64,000 nt of DNA from Streptacidiphilus jeojiense (lineage in GTDB: Bacteria; Actinomycetota; Actinomycetes; Streptomycetales; Streptomycetaceae): NCBI RefSeq assembly GCF_000719095.1, contig NZ_JOEH01000011.1:1-64000 (forward strand), given 5' to 3'. The notes beneath the pieces are model-generated. The model did no database searches. It had not been told where the DNA came from and saw only the letters and a list, made by a program, of their open reading frames with translations. This document shows, piece by piece, positions 42,906 to 52,046 of this stretch (position 1 is its first letter; each line of letters opens with the position of its first letter). Made by a program: the position numbers and the translations under genes.

Positions 42906-43124
42906 CCTCGTCCCTCCGCCCGCAGCGCGCCCAAGGAGATCAACCCCGCTGCGGAAACTGCCTGGTATTCCGCCGGAAAGCATCATCCGGCTCATCATGG
43001 TCGGCGACAAGGGCGCGTCCATAGGCTGACAGCGGGCGAACCACAGGTGTTCCGCTGACGAACAGGAATCGGACGGCACCAGGAACACCACCGGGCAGTT
43101 GGGTTCCCATATGTCGGCGTGTGC

Positions 43125-43138
43125 TGCCGCATGCGGCA
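43125..43138. promoter_or_regulatory. 14-base palindrome TGCCGCATGCGGCA
   Basis: A perfect palindrome in the 292-base spacer between the XRE-NB-ARC gene (minus) and the secreted-protein gene (plus), about 60 bases before the latter's start. A good size for a homodimeric repressor site; the rest of the spacer shows no gene. Could be chance in GC-rich DNA. Confidence 0.35.
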
Positions 43139-43197
43139 AGCCGGCGGAACGCTGACGCATTCCCTGTGCAGTTCACACGCTTCAGGAGGTATTGCCG

Positions 43198-45276
43198 GTG
43201 AGAGCACTGCCATCAATGTCGATCCGACGACTGCGAAGGAGTGGCCGCGGTAGGGCCTGCCTTGCGCTGGTCTGCGCGGCCGGAGTCATGACGGCTCCCG
43301 TGGCCGGTGGCGCGCCGGCCTACGCTACGCCGACGGCGAGCGTCCCGCCGCCGCCCGGAGTGCCGCGCCCGGACGCGGTTGCGACGTCGAGCATCACCCT
43401 GCCGGGCGGTGACCGTGTCATCTATCAGGGAGCTAGCGGAAGCCGGTCGTACGACGTGGTCGGGCACGATGGCCGCACCGCGCCGTTCCTGAAGTTCGAT
43501 CCTGGCAGCGGGCATGACTACGTCATCCCGGCCTCCGCGCTGTCCCACGTCGCGTCGCTCGATCCGGAGCAGTACGACGTGCCGCAGTTGTCCCGTTCCG
43601 CGGCATCGCCCGCGACGCAGGCGTCCCAGACGCCGGCGGGGTACCCGCTGCACATCGTCCAGATCAATGCCAACGACTTGACCTCGGCACCGGCGCAGAA
43701 CGCCCTGAGCTTCGTGATGAACGTCGACTCGAGGGCGAAGTTCGCGGCGGTGGTCCCGGACATCGGCGGGGTGGCCCGAGTGGCCGTGCCGGTGGGGAAC
43801 TACGCGATCTACACCGGTTTCGCCGAGTACGACGCGAGCGGGAATCCCACCGGGGTGCGTCTGGTGCTACAGGACGACCTGGTGGTACCGGACTCCAGTG
43901 GCGTCACGACGGTCACCGCCGACGAGCGCGCCGCTACCGCGCAGGTCTCGGCGGCCACACCGCGTCCGGCGAAGTCGGACAATGTGACGCTGAATGTGAT
44001 CCGCACCGACGCCGTCGGCAACGCGGTCCCGATCCAGGCTGTCGCCTCGGGGAACGTCTTCGTCTCCCCGCAGGGCGCGCCGGCGATCGGGAAGCTCGGC
44101 TCCCAGGTGGTCTGGGACGGGGAGAGTCCGGCGGGTGCCGGCTCACGCTACCGCTATGACCTTGTCTTCCCGCAGGCCGCCGATGTCCCCGCCAACGAGA
44201 GGTTCCCGGTGGCGGCGAGCGGATTGGCCTCGCTCCACTACACGTTCGACACCGACTCCTCCAACACCGCCCACACCGCCCTGTACGAGATAGGCATGCG
44301 CAGCGATCAGCTCGGAGGCATGTTCGGCTACTATCCGGTGACCGTGCCCGAGAGGCTCACCGACTACGTCACCGCACCTCTGCCCAGCGGTTTCTCCTGG
44401 CTCCAGAGCTACTTCGCGGAGCTGGGCAGGGCGCCGGACGAGGGGTTCGCCGGCTTGCAGGCCGGCGACGTGCCGAGCTTCGCCGCAGGGCAGCAGGTGT
44501 GGCGCACCTGGGGGCACGGACCGCTGGGCCCGCAGGTGGGCCGGTTCAGCGGTCCCAGTCTCTGCTACTCCTGCGTGGCGGGCACCACGATGGGCATCGC
44601 CTTCAACGGCGACTTCACTGACAGTGAACCTGAGACTCCGGGCTACTACGAAGTCCCCTTCGGTTACCCCAACCCGACCGTCGAGAACTTCGTGGTCTAT
44701 CGGGACGGCCGGCAGATCGACCAGGAACCCGGTGTGGGTGCGTGGTTGAACAACATCCCGCAGCAGACCGACACCTACCGGGCGGTGTTCGACGTGGACG
44801 CGAGCGGGATCAGCTCGGTGTCACAGGCCACGAAGACCCACACAGACCTGACCTTCGTCTACAACCCGGCCGGCGACCCACATTTGACGCTGCCGCCGGC
44901 TGACTCCTGCTACGAGGGGGGCGGCGATCCGGCCTCGTGCCGGATCCTCCCGATGTTGGACCTGAACTACCAGCTGAACACGGATGGCAGCAACACCGGC
45001 CACGCCGTGTCGGTGCTGGACCTGACGGTGGGTCACGAGAGCTACGACGGGCAGGGTTCGCAGGCCCCGGCCACCTCGGCGAAGGTCGAGGTGTCCTTCG
45101 ACGGCGGCTCCACCTGGAAGTCGGCTGCCACCGTTCCCACCGTCCGCAACCACTACCTGGCCGTCTGGCCCAACACCGGGGCCAAGGGAAGCATGCCGTC
45201 GCTGCGGATCACCGCGACCGACTCGATCGGCGGCTCCATCAGCCAGACCATCACCAACGCCTACACCATCGGCTGA
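43198..45276 (+). CDS. Large secreted protein of unknown function
   Basis: 692 residues. Sec signal: basic RRLRRSGRGR, hydrophobic LALVCAAGVMTAPVAG, cleavage near APAYA. The mature part begins with a Pro-rich stretch and then long beta-rich sequence with several acidic loops (DVDASGISSV, DSIGGSIS). The C-terminal 110 residues have an Ig-like look (SAKVEVSFDGGSTWKSA). Four cysteines are spread across the mature protein. I do not recognise a catalytic motif. GTG at 43198 lies 9 bases after AGGAGG; an in-frame TTG two codons earlier is too close to it. It is followed 11 bases later by an S53 protease gene, so both are exported together and one may process the other. Confidence 0.75.
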   Translation: MRALPSMSIRRLRRSGRGRACLALVCAAGVMTAPVAGGAPAYATPTASVPPPPGVPRPDAVATSSITLPGGDRVIYQGASGSRSYDVVGHDGRTAPFLKFDPGSGHDYVIPASALSHVASLDPEQYDVPQLSRSAASPATQASQTPAGYPLHIVQINANDLTSAPAQNALSFVMNVDSRAKFAAVVPDIGGVARVAVPVGNYAIYTGFAEYDASGNPTGVRLVLQDDLVVPDSSGVTTVTADERAATAQVSAATPRPAKSDNVTLNVIRTDAVGNAVPIQAVASGNVFVSPQGAPAIGKLGSQVVWDGESPAGAGSRYRYDLVFPQAADVPANERFPVAASGLASLHYTFDTDSSNTAHTALYEIGMRSDQLGGMFGYYPVTVPERLTDYVTAPLPSGFSWLQSYFAELGRAPDEGFAGLQAGDVPSFAAGQQVWRTWGHGPLGPQVGRFSGPSLCYSCVAGTTMGIAFNGDFTDSEPETPGYYEVPFGYPNPTVENFVVYRDGRQIDQEPGVGAWLNNIPQQTDTYRAVFDVDASGISSVSQATKTHTDLTFVYNPAGDPHLTLPPADSCYEGGGDPASCRILPMLDLNYQLNTDGSNTGHAVSVLDLTVGHESYDGQGSQAPATSAKVEVSFDGGSTWKSAATVPTVRNHYLAVWPNTGAKGSMPSLRITATDSIGGSISQTITNAYTIG

Positions 45277-45287
45277 CGGGAGCGATC

Positions 45288-46547
45288 ATGAGACTGACAA
45301 CCAGATCCCGGTTCCGCCTCGGGGCTGCCGCGGTGGGCCTGGCGGCCCTGACAGCGACCGCGTCGATGGCAGCCCCGTCCTCGACGGCCTACGCGGGACC
45401 CGTGGAATCCGCGCACACCGCCTCGTCCGCTGTCCGTGACGTGTGCGGCGCGGCGAAGGCCGGGTTCGAGCGCTGTCTGGCCGAGGTCCGCACCGATGTG
45501 CACGGGGGCCTGGGCGTGCGCGGGAGGGCGGCTGCCGCCGTCACCGGCCACGCGTCGGCGCTGCCGGCCGGCCTCGGCCCGGCCGACCTGCAGGCGGCCT
45601 ACAAGCTGCCGGGCACCGGGGGCGCGAACCAGACCGTGGCGATCGTCGACGCCGGTGACGACGCGAGCGCCGAGGCGGACCTCGCCGTCTACCGCTCCAG
45701 CTACGGCCTGCCCGCCTGCACCACCGCCAACGGCTGCTTCAGGAAGCTGAACCAGTCCGGAACCGCCTCGCCGCTGCCGGCGGATCAGGGCTGGGGCATC
45801 GAGATCGCGCTGGACGTCGACATGGTGTCCGCGGCCTGCCCGCAGTGCCACATCCTGCTGGTGGAGTCCGACGACGCCTACTCACGGAACCTGGCCGCCT
45901 CCGTGGATACCGCGGTCCGGCTCGGGGCGACCGAGGTGTCCAACAGCTACGGCGCAACCGAGGGCAACGGCATCCAGGCGTTCGCCGGAGACTACGCCCA
46001 CCCCGGAGTGGCGATCTTCGCCTCCTCCGGCGACAGCGGCTACGGCATCCCCATCATCCCGGCCGCGTACAGCTCGGTGATCGCCGTCGGAGGAACGTCG
46101 CTGACCAGGGACTCCAGCGCGCGCGGCTGGAGCGAGACGGCGTGGTCCGGCGCCGGCAGCGGCTGCTCGGCCTGGATCGACAAGCCGACGTGGCAGACCG
46201 ACCCGGACTGCCCGGGACGCGTGATCGCCGACGTCTCGGCGGACGCCGATCCGAGCTCCGGCCCCGCCGTCTACGATTCCGACCCCTACGACGGCGCCCC
46301 CGGCTGGGTCGTCACCGGCGGCACCAGCGTCGCCTCCCCCTTCGTCGCCGGGGTGGTCGGCCTGGCCGGCAACCCCGCGAAGTTCCCGAACGCCTCGGCG
46401 TTCTACGCACCGTCCGCCGCCGCCGGCCTGAACGACGTGGTGGGCGGGAGGAACGGATCCTGCGAGGGCGACTACCTCTGCACCGGCGTCGCCGGGTACG
46501 ACGGCCCGACCGGCATGGGATCGCCGAACGGTCTGTCTGCCTTCTGA
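45288..46547 (+). CDS. Secreted S53-family (sedolisin-like) serine protease
   Basis: 419 residues. Signal sequence (RSRFRLGAAAVGLAALTATAS) followed by a short propeptide, then the sedolisin catalytic domain. Catalytic Glu172 and Asp176 lie in GWGIEIALDVDM (the 4-residue spacing typical of S53), the oxyanion Asp is in SSGDSGY and the nucleophile Ser347 is in GGTSVASP. Most sedolisins work at acid pH and are released after propeptide cleavage. The Ca-site region at the C terminus (ADVSADADPSSG, GYDGPTGMGSPNG) is present. Co-transcribed with the large secreted protein upstream and ended by a strong hairpin. Confidence 0.9.
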   Translation: MRLTTRSRFRLGAAAVGLAALTATASMAAPSSTAYAGPVESAHTASSAVRDVCGAAKAGFERCLAEVRTDVHGGLGVRGRAAAAVTGHASALPAGLGPADLQAAYKLPGTGGANQTVAIVDAGDDASAEADLAVYRSSYGLPACTTANGCFRKLNQSGTASPLPADQGWGIEIALDVDMVSAACPQCHILLVESDDAYSRNLAASVDTAVRLGATEVSNSYGATEGNGIQAFAGDYAHPGVAIFASSGDSGYGIPIIPAAYSSVIAVGGTSLTRDSSARGWSETAWSGAGSGCSAWIDKPTWQTDPDCPGRVIADVSADADPSSGPAVYDSDPYDGAPGWVVTGGTSVASPFVAGVVGLAGNPAKFPNASAFYAPSAAAGLNDVVGGRNGSCEGDYLCTGVAGYDGPTGMGSPNGLSAF

Positions 46548-46568
46548 CAGGTCGACAGCGCACCGACG

Positions 46569-46605
46569 CCTCGGGCTCCGTGGACGACGTCCACGGAGCC
46601 CGAGG
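46569..46605. terminator. Strong hairpin between convergent genes
   Basis: A perfect 17-base inverted repeat, CCTCGGGCTCCGTGGAC at 46569-46585 and its complement at 46589-46605, with a 3-base loop, 22 bases after the S53 protease stop. It can end transcription from both sides (the TetR gene at 46686 converges). Confidence 0.85.
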
Positions 46606-46685
46606 TGCTGGGAACGAAGCACCACGGCAGCGGGAGAACGCTCAGTCGCATCTCACCGTTCACCGGCTGGAAGGGGCGGGTCTGC

Positions 46686-47354
46686 TCACGACGGGCCTCG
46701 CCCGCCACGGCGTGGCGGTGTTCCGGTGCCGGTGGGCGTCACGGGGTGGGGGGGCCAGTTCAGCAGCGCGCTGTCGGCGACCTGCTGGAGGTCGTCGCGG
46801 CAGACGCCGCCGGCTGCCTGGACGGCGATGCCGTAGGCGAGGGTGGTCACGTAGCGGGCCAGGTGCGCTGGATCGCTGCCCGGTGGCAGGTCGCCCTCAT
46901 CGAGGGCTTGCTCGAAGCGTGAGCGGATGGCCTCCCCGCCGTCCCGGCGCCAGGCGATCAACGCGTCGCGGGCACTGTGCGCTGTTTCACCGGCGGCCAG
47001 CGCGCCCTGGACGCCCAGGCACCCGGCCGGGCAGTCGGGCCGGGTGGTGGTCCGGACGGCGCCGTCCAGGAGAGCTCGGGCCACCGCTTCTGCGGTGGGC
47101 TGCTCCAGTGCCTTGGCCACGTACCCGGCAGGGCCCCGGGTGTAGCGAGCCAGGGCCTTGCGGAAGAGCTCCTCCTTGTTGCCGTAGGCCGCGTACATGC
47201 TGGTGCGGGTGATGCCCATGGCCTTGGTCAGGTCGGTGAGGGTGGCTCCCTCGTAGCCGTGCTCCCAGAACACCAGCAGCGCGCGTTCCAGGGCCTGCTC
47301 GGCGTCGAAGCCCCGCGGCCTGCCCATCACTGCCTGCTGCTGTCCGGTGTCCAT
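46686..47354 (-). CDS. TetR/AcrR-family repressor
   Basis: 222 residues. The helix-turn-helix is clear at about 16-62 (ALERALLVFWEHGYEGATLTDL, MGITRTSMYAAYGNKEELFRKAL). The C-terminal domain has PDCPAGCLGVQGALA, a Cys-containing segment typical of the subgroup near SDR genes, which may sense an electrophile or oxidant. Divergent from the SDR gene at 47508; two related palindromes lie between them. The C-terminal 20 residues are Pro/Arg-rich and disordered. Confidence 0.9.
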   Translation of the reverse strand: MDTGQQQAVMGRPRGFDAEQALERALLVFWEHGYEGATLTDLTKAMGITRTSMYAAYGNKEELFRKALARYTRGPAGYVAKALEQPTAEAVARALLDGAVRTTTRPDCPAGCLGVQGALAAGETAHSARDALIAWRRDGGEAIRSRFEQALDEGDLPPGSDPAHLARYVTTLAYGIAVQAAGGVCRDDLQQVADSALLNWPPHPVTPTGTGTPPRRGGRGPS

Positions 47355-47374
47355 GACTCCAGCATACCCATATC

Positions 47375-47390
47375 AGTACCGCCCGGTACT
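47375..47390. promoter_or_regulatory. TetR operator: perfect palindrome AGTACCG-CC-CGGTACT
   Basis: A 16-base perfect palindrome in the 153-base spacer between the TetR gene and the SDR gene, 20 bases before the TetR start. A degenerate copy lies at 47423-47438. Most likely the binding site of the divergent TetR protein. Confidence 0.65.
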
Positions 47391-47422
47391 CAAGTCGGCC
47401 CGGGGCATGCTACGGTCTATTC

Positions 47423-47438
47423 AGTACCGCTCGATACA
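47423..47438. promoter_or_regulatory. Second TetR operator, imperfect (AGTACCG-CT-CGATACA)
   Basis: The left arm is identical to the upstream palindrome at 47375, the right arm has two changes. Starts are 48 bases apart. Lies nearer the SDR gene and probably controls it. Confidence 0.5.
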
Positions 47439-47507
47439 TAAGTTTTCGCAGATCAGAGACTCGACCGGACGCACGCCCGCGCCAAGACCTTGAGGAGACG
47501 AACCACC

Positions 47508-48257
47508 ATGGGACAGCTCGAAGGCAAGACCGCAGTCATCACCGGGGGCACCACCGGCATCGGCCTGGCCGCTGCGAAGAGGCTGGCAGCCGAGGGCGCC
47601 CAGGTGTTCATCACCGGACGGCGCAAGCCGGAACTGGATGCGGCGGTCGAGGCCGTCGGCGCCCGCGCGACCGGGGTGCAGGGGGACGTTGCGGTCCTGG
47701 CGGACCTGGACCGCCTCTACGACACCGTGCGCGGCCAGGGCCGCCGTATTGACGTACTGTTCGCCAACGCCGGGGGCGGCTCCTTCACCACTCTCGAACA
47801 GGTCACCGAGGAGCACTTCGACCAGACCTTCGACATCAACGTCCGCGGCCTGCTCTTCACCGTCCAGAAGGCGCTACCACTGCTCAACGACGGCGCCTCG
47901 GTCATCCTGACCAGTTCCACGACCGCCACCACCGGCGCCGAGGCGTTCGGGGTCTACGCCGCCTCCAAGGCCGCCGTCCGCTCCTTCGCCCGCACCTGGG
48001 CCAACGAGCTCAAGGTCCGCGGCATCCGGGTCAACTCCATCACCCCCGGCCCGATCGACACCCCCGGAGTCACCGGCCTCGCCCCCGACGAGGAGCAGGC
48101 CACCGACCTGAAGACCTTCCTGGCCGGCCAGGTCCCCCTCGGCCGGATGGGGCGCCCCGAGGAGATCGCCGACGCAGTCCTCTTCCTCGCCACCGACCGA
48201 AGCAGCTTCATCACCGGATCCAACCTCGACGTCGATGGCGGCCTCAACCAGGTCTGA
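47508..48257 (+). CDS. SDR-family oxidoreductase
   Basis: 249 residues, classical SDR. Cofactor loop TGGTTGIG near residue 14, TGRRKPE after strand 2 (Arg suggests NADP preference), FANAGGG, catalytic Ser in LTSSTTATTG and YAASK near 155, and the C-terminal GSNLDVDGG that packs against the active site. Homologues beside TetR regulators of this type are often called glucose 1-dehydrogenase-like, but substrate is unknown. ATG at 47508 with GAGGAGA upstream; an earlier in-frame start at 47490 lacks a site. Regulated by the divergent TetR through the two palindromes. Confidence 0.88.
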   Translation: MGQLEGKTAVITGGTTGIGLAAAKRLAAEGAQVFITGRRKPELDAAVEAVGARATGVQGDVAVLADLDRLYDTVRGQGRRIDVLFANAGGGSFTTLEQVTEEHFDQTFDINVRGLLFTVQKALPLLNDGASVILTSSTTATTGAEAFGVYAASKAAVRSFARTWANELKVRGIRVNSITPGPIDTPGVTGLAPDEEQATDLKTFLAGQVPLGRMGRPEEIADAVLFLATDRSSFITGSNLDVDGGLNQV

Positions 48258-48500
48258 TCCCCGGTGCACGGCGAGCTGAGCGCTCAGCACGCTGCCGCTG
48301 CCGTTTCACTCGCGTAAAACAAAAGGAGACCATTAGTTTCCCTATTGACTCTTGGCGTGTCGAGTCGCCAGGATGACGGCGTCGCCGCAGCCCGTTCTTC
48401 GCCGGGCTGCCCTCCCCGTGTTCCTGGCGGTGCCCTCGCACCGCTGCTCAGGCCTGCCTGCGGGTGGATCGGCGGCCCGCGAGACAAGGAGAGTCACCGC

Positions 48501-49742
48501 ATGAACGACGCCCTGACACAGTGGGATGCCGAACGCGCCGCCAGGATCGGGGAGTTGTACCGCGACCTGCACCGCAACCCCGAGCTGTCCTTCCAGGAGC
48601 ACCGCACCGCGGCGAAGGTGGCCGAAGCCCTGGCACCGCTGGGATGGGACGTGCGCACCGGGATCGCCGGCACCGGCATCGCCGCCGTCCTGCGCAACGG
48701 CCCCGGCCCGGTGGTGATGCTCCGCGCCGACATGGACGCCCTTCCTGTGCGCGAGGAGACCGGCCTGCCCTACGCCTCGACGGCCACCGCCACGGACCCG
48801 TACGGCCGGGAGGTCCCGGTCATGCACGCCTGCGGCCACGACATGCACACCGCCTGCCTGCTCGGCGCGGTCGAACTGCTCACCGCCGCACGGCAGTCGT
48901 GGTCCGGCACGGTGGTCGCGGTCTTCCAGCCTGCCGAGGAGAACGTCAGCGGTGCCGCCGCGATGGTGCGCGAGGGCCTGTTCGACCACGTGCCCGTCCC
49001 CGCGGTCGTGCTGGCCCAGCATGTGAGCCCGATGCCGGTGGGCACGGTCGGATACCGGCCCGGACCGCTGATGGCGGCCAGCGACACCCTGGACGTGGTC
49101 CTGTACGGCCGCGGCGGGCACGGCTCCTCCCCGGAGAACGCGCTGGACCCGGTGCTGATGGCCGCCTGCACGGTGGTCCGCCTGCAGGGCATCGTCTCCC
49201 GCGAGCTGTCCATGCAGGACCAGGCGGTGGTCACCGTAGGCCGGCTCCAGGCCGGCACCAAGGACAACGTCATCCCCGACACCGCTGAGCTGGGCATCAA
49301 CACCCGCTCGTACTCCCCCGAGATCCGCGCGCGCCTCAAAGCCTCGATCGAGCGGGTGGTCCGGGCCGAGGCCGCCGCCTCCGGCGCGCTCAAGGACCCC
49401 GACCTGACCTGGACCCACGGCACCTCGGTGCTGGTCAGCGACCCCGATGCCACCACGCGCACCCTCGACGCCCTGGCCGCGCTCGTCGGACGGGACCGTC
49501 TGACCGAGCTCGCGCCCGTTCCCGCCAGCGAGGACGCCGGTGTGATCGGCGACTGCGTCGGCGCGCCGACCGTGTACTGGTTCTGGGGCGGCTCCGACCC
49601 CGCGACCTTCGCCGACGACCGCGCCGCAGGTCACCTCGTCGCCAACCACCATCCCCGCTTCGCCCCGGACCCGGAACCCACCCTCGCCTCCGGGGTGGCC
49701 CTGATGACGACGGCGGCCCTGGCATGGCTCGACAGAGCCTGA
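48501..49742 (+). CDS. M20-family amidohydrolase (hippurate hydrolase-like)
   Basis: 413 residues from the ATG at 48501, which follows AAGGAGAG. M20D peptidase-like layout: the catalytic domain holds ADMDALP, HACGHDMH (metal His/Asp and Cys), PAEENVSGA (catalytic Glu pair) and HHPRFAPD; the lid domain spans about 185-300 with GRGGHGSSPENALDP. Members hydrolyse N-acyl amino acids, hippurate or indole-acetyl conjugates. The specific amide is unknown. Preceded by a 243-base spacer with a TTGACT at 48344 and little else. Transcribed with the TetR and MFS genes downstream. Confidence 0.9.
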   Translation: MNDALTQWDAERAARIGELYRDLHRNPELSFQEHRTAAKVAEALAPLGWDVRTGIAGTGIAAVLRNGPGPVVMLRADMDALPVREETGLPYASTATATDPYGREVPVMHACGHDMHTACLLGAVELLTAARQSWSGTVVAVFQPAEENVSGAAAMVREGLFDHVPVPAVVLAQHVSPMPVGTVGYRPGPLMAASDTLDVVLYGRGGHGSSPENALDPVLMAACTVVRLQGIVSRELSMQDQAVVTVGRLQAGTKDNVIPDTAELGINTRSYSPEIRARLKASIERVVRAEAAASGALKDPDLTWTHGTSVLVSDPDATTRTLDALAALVGRDRLTELAPVPASEDAGVIGDCVGAPTVYWFWGGSDPATFADDRAAGHLVANHHPRFAPDPEPTLASGVALMTTAALAWLDRA

Positions 49743-49799
49743 CCGTATGCTGGTCCGGCCACCACCAGGGGGGCGGACCGGGTACGAGAGGCAGCAGCG

Positions 49800-50396
49800 A
49801 TGACCGACGAGCGGCCGCCCGCACGTCGGGGACGCCCACCGGACCTCGAAGCACGCCGACGCACCCTGGAACTGGCCACCACCGTACTGAAGGAAGGCGG
49901 GTACGCGGGGCTGACGATGGACCTCCTGGCCCGCCGATCCGGGGTGTCGAAGAAGTCGCTGTACCGCTGGTGGCCCAACAAGGCGGCAGTCGCCGCCGAA
50001 GCCCTGGCCGCACAGGCGGAGGTGCTACCCGTGGACGAGACCGGGGACTCGCGCGCCGAACTGCTCGCCATCGCCCGCAACGCACGCCGCTACGCCACCG
50101 CGGACGAGCTCCCCCTGGGATTCACCGCCCAGCTGTCCATCGCCGACCAGCGCGCCCTCGGCCGCAGCTACATGGAGCACGTGATCCGCCCTCGGCGCCT
50201 GCTCTCCAGGGATGCCCTCGACCGCGTCGTCGCGCGCGGCGACCTCCCCCAGGACACCGACACCGACGCCCTGCTGGATCTGTGGAGCGGTTTCGCCGTC
50301 TACCGCCACAACGTGCGCGGCGTCACGATCACCGACCACCTCGTCGAGCAGCTCGTCGACATGGCCCTCTCCGGCAGCGTCCCCCGCCTGACCTGA
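49800..50396 (+). CDS. TetR-family regulator
   Basis: 198 residues. N-terminal RRGRPPD arm, then HTH at about 22-60 (LELATTVLKEGGYAGLTMDLLARRSGVSKKSLYRWWPNKAAV), typical of the TetR group with a Trp-Trp after the recognition helix. The ligand domain is all-helical. It lies 57 bases after the M20 gene and 102 bases before the MFS gene, so it probably regulates the exporter, or both. Confidence 0.88.
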   Translation: MTDERPPARRGRPPDLEARRRTLELATTVLKEGGYAGLTMDLLARRSGVSKKSLYRWWPNKAAVAAEALAAQAEVLPVDETGDSRAELLAIARNARRYATADELPLGFTAQLSIADQRALGRSYMEHVIRPRRLLSRDALDRVVARGDLPQDTDTDALLDLWSGFAVYRHNVRGVTITDHLVEQLVDMALSGSVPRLT

Positions 50397-50498
50397 CCAG
50401 GCACGGCACGGCACCCGCACCGGGGCCCGCACCGGCGGTCGCGCCGCGCCCTCCTCTCCTTCCCCTCCGGCCTTTCGGCCTCCTCCTGTGGAGCACCC

Positions 50499-51962
50499 AT
50501 GCCCGAAAGAACGCCCCCGTCGTCCACGGCTGCCCGTTCCGCACTCGCCGTTGTCAGCTTCCTGGTCTTCGTCGAGCTGTGCAGCGGCATCCTCCAGGGC
50601 TCCGTCCCGACCCTGGTCCCGCTCATCGGCGCCCAGATGCACATCAGCTCCGGCTCCCTCAGCTGGGTCAACACCCTGCCGCTGCTGGTCTCCGGCATCT
50701 CCGTCCCGCTGGCCTCCAAGCTCGGTGACATCCACGGCCACCGACGCATGATCCTGATCACGATGGCTGCCGTGGCCGTCGGCTCCGTCCTCGCCGCAAC
50801 CACCACCTCGTTCGGCCTGCTCCTGGTCGGCCGTGCCCTGCAGGGCCTCTACACCGCCTGGCTGCCCCTCGACTTCGCCATCGTCCGCGACCGCGTCCAG
50901 GGCAGGCAGGCCGGGACCGGCATCGGTCTGCTGGTCGGGGCCGTCTTCCTCGGCAGTACCCTCGGCGCGGTCGGTACCGGACTGCTCTCGCAGCACGTGG
51001 CCACCGCGCGCGCCATGATGTGGTTCCCCGCGGTCGCGATCCTGCTGTGCCTGCCCGTGGTGCTCCTGCTGATCCCCGAGTCCGTCACCCGCAACCGCAG
51101 CCGCATCGACTGGAGCGGCACCGTCCTGCTCAGTACCGGGCTCGGTACCGGTCTGCTCGCCCTGGGTCGCGGCAGCGCCTGGGGCTGGACCAGCGCAACG
51201 GTCCTCGTACTCGCCGCGGCGGCCGTGCTCGCGCTCGCCGCCTTCACAGTGACCGAACTGCGCGCCGCCGAACCGCTGATCGACGTCCGCCTCATCACCG
51301 GACGCCGCCTCGCACCCCTCTACCTACTCAGCTTCGTCATCGGCATCGCCATGTTCGGCTCGCAGACCGCCGGCAGCACGTTCATGGCCACGCCGAAGCA
51401 GTTCGGGTTCGGGTTCGGCTTCGACACGCTCCGCCTCTCCCTGATGGCGCTGCCCACCACCGTCGCCGCCTTCCTCTCGGCCGGCGCCGCGTCCCGCCTC
51501 CTGCGCGTCCTGGGCGCCCGCACCCCGCTCGCTCTCGGCTTCGCCGGCTTCACCGCCTCCTACGCCCTCATCGCCCTTGCCCACAGCGCCCCCTGGCAGT
51601 TCGTGGTCTCCGGCGTCCTCGCCGGTGTCGGACTCGGCCTGGTCATCGGCGCGCTGCCGGTCCAGATCATGGGCCACCTGCCCGCCGATCAGACGGGCAT
51701 CGGCACCGGCATCTACAACACCCTCAAGGCACTGGCCGGTTCGGTCTCCGGAGCCGCCTTCGCCGCGGTCCTCGACCACAACCTCCTCAAGCTCCCCGTC
51801 CCCGGCGTCGAGCTGTCCGACCTGCACGGCTACGTCATCGTGTGGACCAGCTGCGCAGTCATCTGCCTTCTGGGCCTGGGCCTCTCCCTCGTCATCGGCC
51901 GCGCCCCCGTCACCACCGGGCAGACCAGCCTGCGACCGGTCGAAGCCCTCTCCTCCGAGTAA
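50499..51962 (+). CDS. MFS drug/metabolite exporter (DHA2-type)
   Basis: 487 residues with about 14 predicted helices. The MFS loop motif A-like sequence is LGDIHGHRRM between helices 2 and 3; motif C-like GVLAGVGLGLV is in the second half, and a long loop lies near 200-225. DHA2 proteins couple proton influx to export of drugs or metabolites. No substrate clue apart from the M20 and TetR neighbours. ATG start, with a C/T-rich 102-base spacer upstream. Confidence 0.88.
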   Translation: MPERTPPSSTAARSALAVVSFLVFVELCSGILQGSVPTLVPLIGAQMHISSGSLSWVNTLPLLVSGISVPLASKLGDIHGHRRMILITMAAVAVGSVLAATTTSFGLLLVGRALQGLYTAWLPLDFAIVRDRVQGRQAGTGIGLLVGAVFLGSTLGAVGTGLLSQHVATARAMMWFPAVAILLCLPVVLLLIPESVTRNRSRIDWSGTVLLSTGLGTGLLALGRGSAWGWTSATVLVLAAAAVLALAAFTVTELRAAEPLIDVRLITGRRLAPLYLLSFVIGIAMFGSQTAGSTFMATPKQFGFGFGFDTLRLSLMALPTTVAAFLSAGAASRLLRVLGARTPLALGFAGFTASYALIALAHSAPWQFVVSGVLAGVGLGLVIGALPVQIMGHLPADQTGIGTGIYNTLKALAGSVSGAAFAAVLDHNLLKLPVPGVELSDLHGYVIVWTSCAVICLLGLGLSLVIGRAPVTTGQTSLRPVEALSSE

Positions 51963-51982
51963 CCACCGCGCTGCGCGCCGAC

Positions 51983-52027
51983 CGTCGCCGCGGGCGTCCA
52001 CGCACCAGGGACCTCCGCGGCGACGGC
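51983..52027. terminator. Hairpin between convergent MFS and TetR genes
   Basis: A perfect 12-base stem, CCGTCGCCGCGG at 51983-51994 and its complement at 52016-52027, with a 21-base loop, between the stop codons of two converging genes. Confidence 0.6.
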
Positions 52028-52046
52028 CGCACAGGTGTTGGGGGGG

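Noticed and set aside
42906..43160. 85-codon extension upstream of the XRE-NB-ARC start
   Set aside because: No coding character, and the ATG at 42905 has a good ribosome-binding site immediately before the HTH domain.
48323..48383. Possible leader peptide after AAAAGGAGACC before the M20 gene
   Set aside because: No normal start codon at the right distance and no run of regulatory codons; only a TTGACT box is of interest.
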